64,000 nt of DNA from Semisulcospira habei (Eukaryota > Mollusca > Gastropoda > Semisulcospiridae): positions 13,900,343 through 13,964,342 of the forward strand of contig BTPG01000004.1 in NCBI GenBank assembly GCA_036245525.1. The letters are read 5' to 3'. Each line of letters begins with the position of its first letter. Positions within the stretch are counted from its first letter, which is position 1. The position numbers were made by a program, and so were the translations under genes. Positions 11,768 through 20,143 of this stretch are shown here, piece by piece. The notes below the pieces were generated by a model, which saw only the letters and a list, made by a program, of their open reading frames with translations, had not been told where the DNA came from and ran no database searches.

Positions 11768-11965
11768 TTGAAGGGTGGTGCTACGGCGCCGTCAAGCTAT
11801 TCTGGCATCACCCTTGAACTATCTCCGGCGCCAAGCTATTCTGGCACCACCCTTCAACTATCTCCGGCGCCAAGCTCTTCTGGCACCACCCTTGAACTCT
11901 CTCCGGCGCCAAGCTATTCTGGCACCACCCTTCAACTATCTCCGGCGCCAAGCTATTCGGGCAGA
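11768..11965 (+). repeat. 39-bp hairpin-arm array, short copy (x5)
   Basis: Five units of 39 bp built on GGCGCCAAGCTATTCTGGCA and CCACCCTTGAACTAT. They follow a diverged left arm (GAAGGGTGGTGCTACGGCGCC). The unit equals the right arm of the hairpin in the TTAA-flanked MITEs, so one arm was multiplied. The ~60 bp before it match the start of the larger array at 12335, showing a segmental duplication. Confidence 0.85.
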
Positions 11966-12060
11966 CCAGGACACATGATATATACGAGGTACCATGTTTT
12001 AATGTAGAAAAAAAAACATGTAATGATGATACAGACGGGGTAATCCTCAGAAAAAAAGAG
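11956..12060. repeat. Dispersed repeat with GACCAGGACACATGATATAT, copy 1
   Basis: About 100 bp containing ACACATGATATAT, an A run and GATGATACAGACGGGGTAAT are repeated at 14005-14105 with few differences. In both places the block directly precedes a hairpin MITE, so they were probably duplicated together. Confidence 0.7.
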
Positions 12061-12106
12061 GAATGGCCTCTTCTGTGAATTTCAGTATGACAGGTCGTGG
12101 ATTGTC

Positions 12107-12290
12107 TTAACCCATATCATACTGAGGCTAAAAGCTTCACATTTGTACACTGCCATATGCCAGCTACAGTATAGTACTTACAGATAAGGATATAGACCAA
12201 TGGTTTTAGTTCAAGGGTGGTGCCAGAATAGCTTGGCGCCTAGAGGCGCAAAGCTATTCTGGCACTACCCGAGAACTTTTGAACTATTTA
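12107..12290. mobile_element. piggyBac-type hairpin MITE, 3' truncated
   Basis: TTAACCCATATCAT at 12107 starts a copy of the MITE at 5508-5731. The hairpin arms (about 12210-12275) are retained, but similarity stops near 12290, where the next array's leader begins. The right TIR and TTAA are missing. Confidence 0.7.
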
Positions 12291-12334
12291 AAAAACTGCA
12301 CCGTGAGTTTTATTGGACAGATCGACCATGAGAG

Positions 12335-13295
12335 TTGAAGGGTGGTGCTATGGCGCCGTCAAGCTATTCTGGCATCACCCTTGAACTATCACCGGCGCCA
12401 AGCTATTCTGGCACCACCCTTGAACTATCTCCGGCGCCAAGCTATTCTGGCATCACCCTTGAACTATCACCGGCGCCAAGCTATTCTGGCACCACCCTTG
12501 AACTATCTCCGGCGCCAAGCTATTCTGGCACCACCCTTGAACTATCACCGGCGCCAAGCTATTCTGGCATCACCCTTGAACTATCACCGGCGCCAAGCTA
12601 TTCTGGCACCACCCTTGAACTATCACCGGCGCCAAGCTATTCTGGCATCACCCTTGAACTATCACCGGCGCCAAGCTATTCTGGCATCACCCTTCAACTA
12701 TCTCCGGCGCCAAGCTATTATGGCACCACCCTTGAACTATCTCCGGCGCCAAGCTATTCTGGCATCACCCTTGAACTATCACCGGCGCCAAGCTATTCTG
12801 GCATCACCCTTGAACTATCACCGGCGCCAAGCTATTCTGGCATCACCCTTCAACTATCTCCGGCGCCAAGCTATTATGGCACCACCCTTCAACTATCTCC
12901 GGCGCCAAGCTATTCTGGCATCACCCTTGAACTATCACCGGCGCCAAGCTATTCTGGCATCACCCTTGAACTATCACCGGCGCCAAGCTATTCTGGCACC
13001 ACCCTTGAACTATCACCGGCGCCAATCTATTCTGGCATCACCCTTCAACTATCACCGGCGCCAAGCTATTCTGGCATCACCCTTGAACTATCTCCGGCGC
13101 CAAGCTATTCTGGCATCACCCTTGAACTATCACCGGCGCCAAGCTATTCTGGCATCACCCTTCAACTATCTCCGGCGCCAAGCTATTCTGGCATCACCCT
13201 TGAACTGTCACCGGCGCCAAGCTATTCTGGCATCACCCTTGAACTATCTCCGGCGCCAAGCTATTATGGCACCACCCTTCAACTATCATCACGTC
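12335..13295 (+). repeat. 39-bp hairpin-arm array, long copy (~24 units)
   Basis: About 24 head-to-tail 39-bp units run from 12359 to about 13295, alternating between CATCACCC and CACCACCC and between CTATCACC and CTATCTCC subtypes. Each unit contains GGCGCCAAGCTATTCTGG, the right arm of the MITE hairpin. The period is 13 codons, so two frames stay open for more than 320 codons and give peptides repeating SYSGITLELSPAP or the like. These frames start inside the repeat and show no gene structure; I treat them as non-coding. Confidence 0.9.
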
Positions 13296-13785
13296 AGGGT
13301 AAAATGGTAAACCACTTGAATCTAAAGTGGTAATGAATTAAGACTTTGTCGTCTTTACATAAATCTACCTACTTCTACCTCTTTCACAGGGACTCCACGT
13401 CATGGCGACCGAAGCCATACACTCTTTTATTGTTTGCAGTGTTCTTGTGACGTGTCGCCATTTTGGCATACATTTCGACGTAAGAAGTGGGATGTTTGAT
13501 ACGCGCAGACAGAATTCACGTGCCATGGGTTTTGTTTTGACTGCGTACTGTTAAATATTGTAATAGGATGTTACGTCAGTTTGGATACTACACCCGTATG
13601 TTATCATTTGGAGTATCTGAGGATCAAGAACCGGTTTATGTCTGTTTAAACTGTCGGGATCCGGTTTGGTTCCAGTTACTCTGAATGCTTGGCCGCTTAA
13701 AATCTTGTTAAAGCAGCCTTCTCTAAAGGCCATGATATCTAATTGGCACAATAGACATACCGGCACTACTCCAGATGCTATCCAA
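13296..13785. other. No gene seen
   Basis: Unique-looking sequence between the array and the next hairpin; nothing supported. Confidence 0.3.
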
Positions 13786-13860
13786 CTGCAAGAGGCATAG
13801 ATCCTCAGCTCATAAGCCCCTGCATTCGCGGGGGCTCATGAGGATCTATGCCTCTTGCAG
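13786..13860. repeat. Hairpin element, GCATTCGCGGG family, copy 3
   Basis: A 75-bp almost perfect inverted repeat: arms CTGCAAGAGGCATAGATCCT and its complement ending TGCCTCTTGCAG, with GCATTCGCGGGGG near the tip. Longest of three copies (others 9769, 10421). Confidence 0.85.
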
Positions 13861-13953
13861 ACCCCTCGCCAGGCGGTAGGAGACTAACGATTTCGATGTC
13901 AGCCAAAACATGTGCATCTTACGATCTGGGAGTTACGTCATTGCTATTTTTAT

Positions 13954-14105
13954 TCTGGTCTGTGAACTTGGACCTTACCGCCTAGAGCAGTAAGATCCAA
14001 AACCACAGACCAGGACACATGATATATATGAGGTACCATCTTTTAATGTAGAAAAAAAAAATTAATGATGATACAGACGGGGTAATCCTCAGAAAAAAGA
14101 GAAGC
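13954..14105. repeat. GGTCTGTGA hairpin plus dispersed repeat copy 2
   Basis: TCTGGTCTGTGAACTTGG and CCAAAACCACAGACCAG form an inverted pair (13954-14012). The downstream ACACATGATATAT block (14005-14105) repeats 11956-12060. Confidence 0.65.
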
Positions 14106-14282
14106 TAAAAGCTTCAAATTTGTACACTGCCATATGCCAGCTACAGTATAGTGCTTACAGATAAGGATATAGACCAATTGCTTTAGTTCAAGGGTGGTGC
14201 CAGAATAATGCTGGCACTATCCTTGAACTATTTTAGTCAAACTTATTTCACACACTGGTGTATTCCGAATGATAAGGGTTAA
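14106..14282. mobile_element. piggyBac-type hairpin MITE, 5' truncated
   Basis: The right part of the 5508-type MITE, ending GAATGATAAGGG then TTAA at 14279-14282. The left TIR is lost, and the hairpin lost part of one arm (AGAATAATGCTGGCACTA). Confidence 0.7.
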
Positions 14283-14917
14283 CCCTTCCCCATTGTAATG
14301 TATAACTGTCGATAAATATGTGTATTTCAGTCTAGACAATACATCAGTTGTTTGTGATGAAACATTTTTCATACATCGTTTTGACGTATAACCACTCGAC
14401 GTGACACGAACTGCACTTTGTTTGGCGTGGTTTCAATTTTCCCTCAATGTTGAGGAAACAGCACTACATTCGGCGACTGTTACCACGTTTATGTACATAA
14501 TGCTATGGATGTTACTCTGTTTCCAGGGCATTCTTACTTGGCAGATAAGGCGAGATGTGTCCACTAGCTAATTTTGTTTTGTTCAAGTTTTTTATTCTTC
14601 CAGTTATGTTTGGAGATCAACCCTTAGGTGACGTGTTGATGCGTCGGAGGATTAATTTATATGCAAAAGAAAGAACAGTGCGGTGTGAAAATAATGGAGT
14701 GGAAATTTAGGACGAAGTGAACAAGATAATTATGTCAAGCGCAGTTTGATTCTACAGAGCACGCAATGAACGTGTGAGTAAACAGACACCAGTCTGCCGG
14801 GCGGCAGATTCTGACACACAACCGACATCAGGCGAAGCCAACAAGATGACTACAGAATGAAAGCCGAAGTGGCGACCAACACTATTATAGAGTGAAGAAG
14901 ATCGTCAACTTTCAACG
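14283..14917. other. No gene seen
   Basis: No recognised exon, RNA gene or repeat. Confidence 0.3.
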
Positions 14918-15117
14918 CAATGAAACAAATATCCACATAAAGTGGTCAGGCTTGGTCCGCTGACGAGAGTGGTGCCTGGCAAATAAAGCAAAAAACTTAC
15001 TCAAAATACACAAACGCAAATAAATGACAAATCAAGACCAAACGTCAAATAGTTTTGTGTATACGGCCAGACCGGGTAAATCCTGGAGCCTGCGTGTGTG
15101 CGATCAGATGAGCGCCT
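14918..15117. repeat. Direct repeat, left copy of a ~2.6 kb unit
   Basis: About 200 bp from CAACGCAATGAA to GCGATCAGATGAGCGCC match 17224-17505, sharing GGTCCGCTGACGAGA, AATACACAA, GTGTATACGGCCA and TGAGCGCC. I estimate roughly two-thirds identity by eye. The pair could be LTR-like ends of a non-autonomous retroelement or a tandem duplication; TG...CA ends are not evident. Confidence 0.6.
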
Positions 15118-15224
15118 TTTTTTTTTTTTTTTTCCTACACTCATGACTACTTCATAGGCGCGCGCCTGCTAGTGCTAATTTTAAAGGGATACGGACTTCC
15201 AGCTTTCGCCGATTTCGTCCAGGG

Positions 15225-15360
15225 GTGTGTGGGGGAGGGGGGGGCAGGGGGGGGGGCCAGGGGGGGGTGGGCCAGGGGGGTGGGCCAGGGGGGGAGGGCA
15301 GGGGAGGTGGGCCGAGGGGGGGGGCAGGCGGGGTGGGCCAGGGGGGGGGGGGCGGGTGGG
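15225..15360 (+). repeat. G-rich tract, quadruplex-prone
   Basis: More than a dozen G-runs of 4 to 10 bases, separated by short CA, TGG or CAGG spacers, over ~135 bp. On the plus strand this has strong G-quadruplex potential. The glycine or proline-rich frames through it are composition artefacts. Confidence 0.75.
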
Positions 15361-15819
15361 GGTGTCATCTGGCTGTCTGTCGCTCCGTCGCGCAGCGGTT
15401 GGTGGTGTTGCCGGGGCCGGGTGGGTGGTGGAGGAGGCGGGTGGTGTGGCCGGTGGTCCGTCGCTTCAGTGCCAGGCTGGGGGGTGTTGCTATGCCAACC
15501 AGTCTGGGAGATGGTGTAGAAGTGGTGGCGGTGGTGGTGGTGGCCGGTGGAACCGTTGCTGTCTGTAGTAGGGTCTGGGAAGTTGGGGTGGCGGTGGTGG
15601 TGGCCAGTGGAGTCTGGGCTTAGGGGTCGGGCGCTGGGATGGGTGGTGGGGGAGGGTGGCGGTGTTGGGGTGGTAGGCGAAGGAAGGATGGCTGCGTGGA
15701 GAGTAATGCCGGGCGTTGTTGGTTCCGGAAGCGTTGGGCGATCGTCGACGCTGCCGTGGGCCGGTGGTTGGTTTGTTGGCTGGCGGACGTGGGGTGGTGC
15801 TGGCCTCTTGAGGTGCGGG

Positions 15820-16435
15820 GTTGGTGGAAGTGTTTTTGGTCTCGCTGGCCGGACTGGGATTGTGTCTGTGCCGGGTCGGTGGAAGTGTTTTTGGTCTCAC
15901 TGGCCGGGACTGGGATTGTGTCTGTGCCGGGTCGGTGGAAGTGTTTTTGGTCTCGCTGGCCGGACTGGGATTGTGTCTGTGCCGGGTCGGTGGAGGTGTT
16001 TTTGGTCTTGCTGGCCGGACTGGGATTGTGTCTGTGCCGGGTCGGTGGAGGTGTTTTTGGTCTCGCTGGACGAACTGGGATTGTGTCTGTGCCGGGTCGG
16101 TGGAAGTGTTTTTGGTCTCGCTGGCCGGGACTAGGATTGTGTCTGTGCCGGGTCGGTGGAAGTGCTTTTGGTCTCGCTGGCCGGACTGGGATTGTGTCTG
16201 TGCCGGGTCGGTGGAAGTGTTTTTGGTCTCGCTGGCCGGGACTGGGATTGTGTCTGTGCCGGGTCGGTGGAAGTGCTTTTGGTCTCGCTGGCCGGACTGG
16301 GATTGTGTCTGTGCCGGGTCGGTGGAAGTGCTTTTGGTCTCGCTGGCCGGACTGGGATTGTGTCTGTGCCGGGTCGGTGGAAGTGCTTTTGGTCTCGCTG
16401 GCCGGACTGGGATTGTGTCTGTGCCGGCTTGTTGC
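15820..16435 (+). repeat. 55-bp minisatellite x~11
   Basis: About eleven copies of a 55-56 bp unit containing GTCGGTGGAAGTG, TTTTGGTCTCGCTGGCC and GGATTGTGTCTGTGCCGG. A 55-bp period rotates the reading frame each unit, so long frames on both strands (Pro/His/Gln-rich on the minus strand) arise from lack of stops, not selection on one frame. Confidence 0.85.
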
Positions 16436-16621
16436 GTTGCCGGAGTGGTGTTGCCACATCCTCTATGTTTGGTGATGGTGGGAGTGGTGCCGGTCTTCTT
16501 TGTCGCTGTCTGCGGGATGGCTGCTGTCCCCGTGGTTCGGGTGTCGGCTGTCTTGGCTGTTGCTTGGCTGGCAGTGCTGTTTCAGGGGGTGGTGGGGGGG
16601 GAGGAGGGGGGGGGGAGATCC

Positions 16622-16894
16622 TTAAACGCATCGGGAGGTGACCAGTGCGCGATGGTAGGTGTCTCCGTCGAGCGATTTGATGGCTGGTATAGCGTCTTGA
16701 AGCAGGAGCACCAGGTCGTCGAAATCCATGCCCCGGAGCCGGGTCTCCCTCTCCTCATTCGATACCGGCCGTTTCCGAGTGAGTGATTCGGGAATGATGA
16801 CCGGCGGTGGGGAGGGTGGGAAGTCCGGCTCCGACGAGTCTTCGGGCTCTTCTCCTTGTGGGGGTGGTGACTGGGGGCGGGCGGGGACCGTCAC
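16622..16894 (-). pseudogene. Possible remnant of an acidic/proline-rich ORF
   Basis: A 90-codon minus-strand frame has a non-repetitive stretch, EERETRLRGMDFDDLVLLLQ, preceded by an acidic-proline segment and followed, after a frame change, by a poly-proline run. The Leu/Asp pattern looks like real protein rather than repeat noise. It lies inside the unit bounded by the 14918 and 17224 direct repeats, so a gag or ORF1-like relic is possible. I do not recognise the family. Confidence 0.3.
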
Positions 16895-17156
16895 TTCTTC
16901 GGAGTACTCTTGCTCTTACGCTGCTGTAGCGTAGCTTGGGGAACCATGGGCTCTTAGGAGAGCGTCTAGTTTGGGAGCAACCCTGTTGGTGGTAGAGGTG
17001 GTGGGTCTTAACGCTGCACCAAGACAAACAAACCGCCCTAAGAAAGCAACACGCAATGAGACACATAAACTCGACAACAAAAACGAGGAAGGAAACAGCA
17101 GGGTAAAACAAGACAGTTTTTTTTTATAATGCTTAACCCTCAAATGCTTAAGGCTT

Positions 17157-17158
<2 letters not shown>

Positions 17159-17200
<42 letters not shown>
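17159..17200 (+). repeat. Poly-A run (~40)
   Basis: About forty consecutive A on the plus strand, close to the right direct repeat. It may be a retroposon tail or a homopolymer expansion. Confidence 0.8.
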
Positions 17201-17201
<1 letters not shown>

Positions 17202-17223
17202 AGCGCCACTAGTACCCCCACCA

Positions 17224-17505
17224 ACGCAATGAATCGAAAAAACAAGAAAGAGTGACACTAACAAATATAAATCCACAGAACGCTCACAACAAAAGAAAGG
17301 TTCGGTGTTTATCACCAATGTGGTCAGGTTGGTCCGCTGACGAGAACAGTACCTGGCTTGTCGCAAGCAAAAATGTGTTCGAAATACACAAGGGAATGAG
17401 TGACAAACCAAAATCTAGACCTGTGTCATAAAACTGTGTGTATACGGCCAAGCCAGAACAAACAGGCTACCGAACGTGTTGTTGGTGTGCGATGACTGAG
17501 CGCCG
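17224..17505. repeat. Direct repeat, right copy of a ~2.6 kb unit
   Basis: Partner of 14918-15117 in the same orientation. It contains an extra ~60 bp insertion near its start (after CAACGCAATGAA). Confidence 0.6.
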
Positions 17506-18248
17506 TTTATACACACCTGATGTTGAAATATCTCCTATTGAACAAGATGAGGATTTCATCCCAAAGTCTACCGTATTGTTTGGAGCTCACATGCATTTGT
17601 CTTTTATGAATATTCACAGTTGTTCATGTTTTTAAGCATATCATTCTGATCCATTTCCTTTCTCTCTAAGCCAGCCTCTGATCAACACACACGCCGGCAC
17701 ACACAAATAAAGACGGACACACAGCGCTTCCCGCCATAAGTACGCTCTGTGGGCAGCGACAGGAATTCTGAAGAAGAATATCACGAGCAGCAAAATGACG
17801 TCAACATAAGCTTCACGTCATGGCGTCGCAAGTCTAACGACGCCGTGTACACATTGATGTTTCACGTCACTCATCCGAAAGGCACGCAGCCTCTAGCTCT
17901 TCCAGGGCTACTGTTTTGTTCCACACAACCTCTTCCAGGGCTGACTATTTGATGGGATTATATAGTGAATCCCAAACATGCAAAAATGAACTAATTATTA
18001 TTCAAAACGTTGAAGAAGTACAAAGCTGGCTAACGAACTCACCCAATGTCTTTCTCCAAACTAGCTATATCTAATAACAAAACTTACGGACTCTAATCTG
18101 GGTCAACCGACTTTCTATAAACGGTCTTTTATGTGTTCAATGCGACATCTAGTTACAACATGCTCGGAGGCTGTCCTAGCCACCACTTTAATAAAGTATT
18201 TCGCCAAGTTCTTAGCTTGTACGTACATCAGTATCTGAGATTCTCGTG

Positions 18249-18333
<85 letters not shown>

Positions 18334-18480
18334 TCACTCACTCACGCACATACAGCCTTTCGCGCCAAATGTACATACGTTCAGCAGCGAGGTTAGAGTA
18401 ACTAAACATGACGTAATCCCAAAGTTGTCGACCCATTTATCATGCAGTAATAAAAATATTATTTTAATTTTTATTGCCTA
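17506..18480 (+). repeat. Gene-free; (CA)n/(CACT)n microsatellite with flanking repeat
   Basis: A (CA)~39 run at 18251-18329 passes into (CACT)n to 18344. The downstream sequence (TTTCGCGCCAAATGTACATA then CAGCAGCGAGG) matches the flank of another CA run at 34549-34585. The dinucleotide run therefore belongs to a dispersed repeat. Confidence 0.75.
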
Positions 18481-18484
18481 AGAA

Positions 18485-18715
18485 ATGAATGACTCAAAAA
18501 ACATAATGAACCTTGTGTATCACTCTGCCATAATCAGTGGATTAGCAGTAGCTTTTTCTATGCTGGGAAAAAGTCTACTCAAAATGAAATCAGCAGACCT
18601 CAGTAGACTAGATTTCGAAGACAGCGCTAAGCTAATTGCAGTTGTTACAGCGTCAATTGCGACAAAAGATTTTCTTGTTAAGCAGGGAATTATTCCTGAA
18701 AATGTTTCTATGTAA
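18485..18715 (+). CDS. Small Polinton membrane-associated protein
   Basis: A 76-codon gene at the left edge of element A. Residues about 8-33 form a hydrophobic stretch (VYHSAIISGLAVAFSMLGK) and a second mildly hydrophobic helix spans about 50-65 (LIAVVTASIATKDFLV), so one or two membrane helices are likely. It is followed after 11 bp by another small membrane protein, suggesting co-transcription. I believe related short proteins accompany invertebrate Polintons, but the function is unknown. The ATG at 18485 follows an AT-rich stretch typical of gene starts in this element. Confidence 0.65.
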   Translation: MNDSKNIMNLVYHSAIISGLAVAFSMLGKSLLKMKSADLSRLDFEDSAKLIAVVTASIATKDFLVKQGIIPENVSM

Positions 18716-18726
18716 ATAAAAATAAT

Positions 18727-19167
18727 ATGGCAACGATAGCTATTATGGTGGGAGGTGCAATGGTTAATGCATTGGCATTCAGTGGGTCTAATTATCTCTT
18801 TTCAAAAATGGGTAGAGAAGAATCTGCAGAAGAAATGAAACGTCACAATGAAGCATCAGAAAAACTTGCTCAAGCCCAGCAGGAATATGAAAAACAAAGA
18901 ATTGAAAAACTTGATTTCATCAATGACAGACTTAGATTAGAGGGTCACGCACAACATACGTTTTCAAATACAGACGAAGCAATTCGTGAATACTATCTTG
19001 TCACAGGTGAAGACATGTCTATTCCAAAACCGAAACTAAGTGACTACTATCAACCAAGCGAAGAACAAAGAAATGGAGAGATAATCTTTGTTCTAGTGGG
19101 AATGACATTTGTATTTTTTACTGGTCTTTATTTTGCTAGAAGAAATGAACCCAGAGGTAGAAAATAA
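18727..19167 (+). CDS. Polinton membrane/coiled-coil protein
   Basis: 146 codons. An N-terminal hydrophobic segment (residues about 4-26, AIMVGGAMVNALAFSGSNYL) is followed by a charged helix rich in Glu, Lys and Gln (about 30-75), likely a coiled coil. A second transmembrane segment lies near the C-terminus (about 117-137, IIFVLVGMTFVFFTGLYF) with a positive tail RRNEPRGRK. This topology fits a virion or internal membrane protein. Its last 23 bp overlap the integrase start at 19145 in another frame, so the genes are translationally close. No enzymatic motif is seen. Confidence 0.7.
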   Translation: MATIAIMVGGAMVNALAFSGSNYLFSKMGREESAEEMKRHNEASEKLAQAQQEYEKQRIEKLDFINDRLRLEGHAQHTFSNTDEAIREYYLVTGEDMSIPKPKLSDYYQPSEEQRNGEIIFVLVGMTFVFFTGLYFARRNEPRGRK

Positions 19168-20143
19168 ACTATCAAAAATATATTACTCTCCATCAGGTTA
19201 TTGGAAAGGGCAAACAGCTATTCAGAAATTACATGCCGCTGTGGGCGGAGATATAACACTCAATCAGGTTAAGCAATGGTTACAGAGACAGGCAATTTGG
19301 CAGATATATCTCCCTGCTCCAAGAAAGATAACGAGGCCCCATTTTGAGAACACAACACCAAATGACACACATCAAATGGACCTTTTGTTCTTACCACATG
19401 ACACAATAAGAAAGAAACGATACAAGTACGCACTGACTGTTGTAGACATTGCTTCAAGGTACAAAGACGCTGAACCCATATCTGACAAAACAGCCAGTAC
19501 AGTTGCTACAGCATTATCAAAAATATATGGTCGTGGCCCTTTAAGATACCCCAGACTAGTGCAGGTTGATGATGGATCAGAATTCAAAGGTGCTGTTAAT
19601 CAGTTATTTGTGAAGCATGGTGTACTGGTCAGAAGAGGCATTCCAGGTGTGCACAGATCACAGGCAATTGTAGAAAACTTTAACAAACAGTTGTCAGAGA
19701 GACTTTTCAGTTACCAGTATTCTAAGGAACTCATGCATGACACCCGGAACACGGAGTGGGTACAAAGTTTACCACATGTGATAAAAGCAATGAACAATGA
19801 AGGCCATGGCTTGCGCCCTAAGCCTGCTGATGCTATTAAATTGAAAACAATTACAGAGCCAAAAAAAGGGTCAACCCCAGCCCCAACCCCAGCCCAGGCG
19901 CCAGACACAAGTTTATTTACCAAACAGGTAAGATATCTATATCAACCAGGTGAAGCTGAAAATGACATCAGACGAAGGTCAACAGACCCCATCTGGTCAA
20001 CATCTGTTCATAATATAAAAAAAATAATCCCCGGTCCAGACGCAACAATATATTACCTGTATGACCCTGCACCCCAGAGGACATTTGTCAGAGAAGAATT
20101 ACAGATTATTCCCCCAGACACCGTTACTCATTTCAGTAACTAA
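19145..20143 (+). CDS. INT: Polinton retroviral-type integrase
   Basis: DDE integrase that inserts the linear viral DNA into host chromosomes. ATG 19145 (MNPEVENK) is preferred over an upstream in-frame Met at 19109, because the upstream codons overlap the previous gene's coding end and are hydrophobic. The protein is 332 residues. The N-terminal helical DNA-binding part spans 1-60. The rve catalytic core is about 70-215, with the triad Asp79 (HQMDLLF), Asp142 (VDDGSEF) and Glu177 (AIVENFN), so about 34 residues lie between the last two. A Pro/Ala linker (about 240-252) precedes a C-terminal chromo/SH3-like segment (about 258-325). All three catalytic residues are present and the frame is open, so it may be active. 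Its last 45 bp overlap the end of the polymerase gene on the other strand. Confidence 0.92.
   Translation: MNPEVENKLSKIYYSPSGYWKGQTAIQKLHAAVGGDITLNQVKQWLQRQAIWQIYLPAPRKITRPHFENTTPNDTHQMDLLFLPHDTIRKKRYKYALTVVDIASRYKDAEPISDKTASTVATALSKIYGRGPLRYPRLVQVDDGSEFKGAVNQLFVKHGVLVRRGIPGVHRSQAIVENFNKQLSERLFSYQYSKELMHDTRNTEWVQSLPHVIKAMNNEGHGLRPKPADAIKLKTITEPKKGSTPAPTPAQAPDTSLFTKQVRYLYQPGEAENDIRRRSTDPIWSTSVHNIKKIIPGPDATIYYLYDPAPQRTFVREELQIIPPDTVTHFSN

Noticed and set aside
12335..13333. Open frame of 332 codons with SYSGITLELSPAP-like repeats
   Set aside because: The 39-bp period keeps two frames open at once, the unit is a MITE hairpin arm, and there is no gene context.
15490..16786. Long Cys/Trp-rich (plus) and Pro/His-rich (minus) frames
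   Set aside because: The 55-bp repeat changes frame every unit and several frames are open in parallel, so the openness is compositional.
14918..17505. Classical LTR retrotransposon
   Set aside because: The direct repeats lack clear TG...CA ends, and no protease, reverse transcriptase or primer-binding site was seen between them.
18251..18396. Poly-His/Thr open frame and similar ones over CA, TC and GT runs
   Set aside because: Simple-sequence translation, repeated at every microsatellite in the window.
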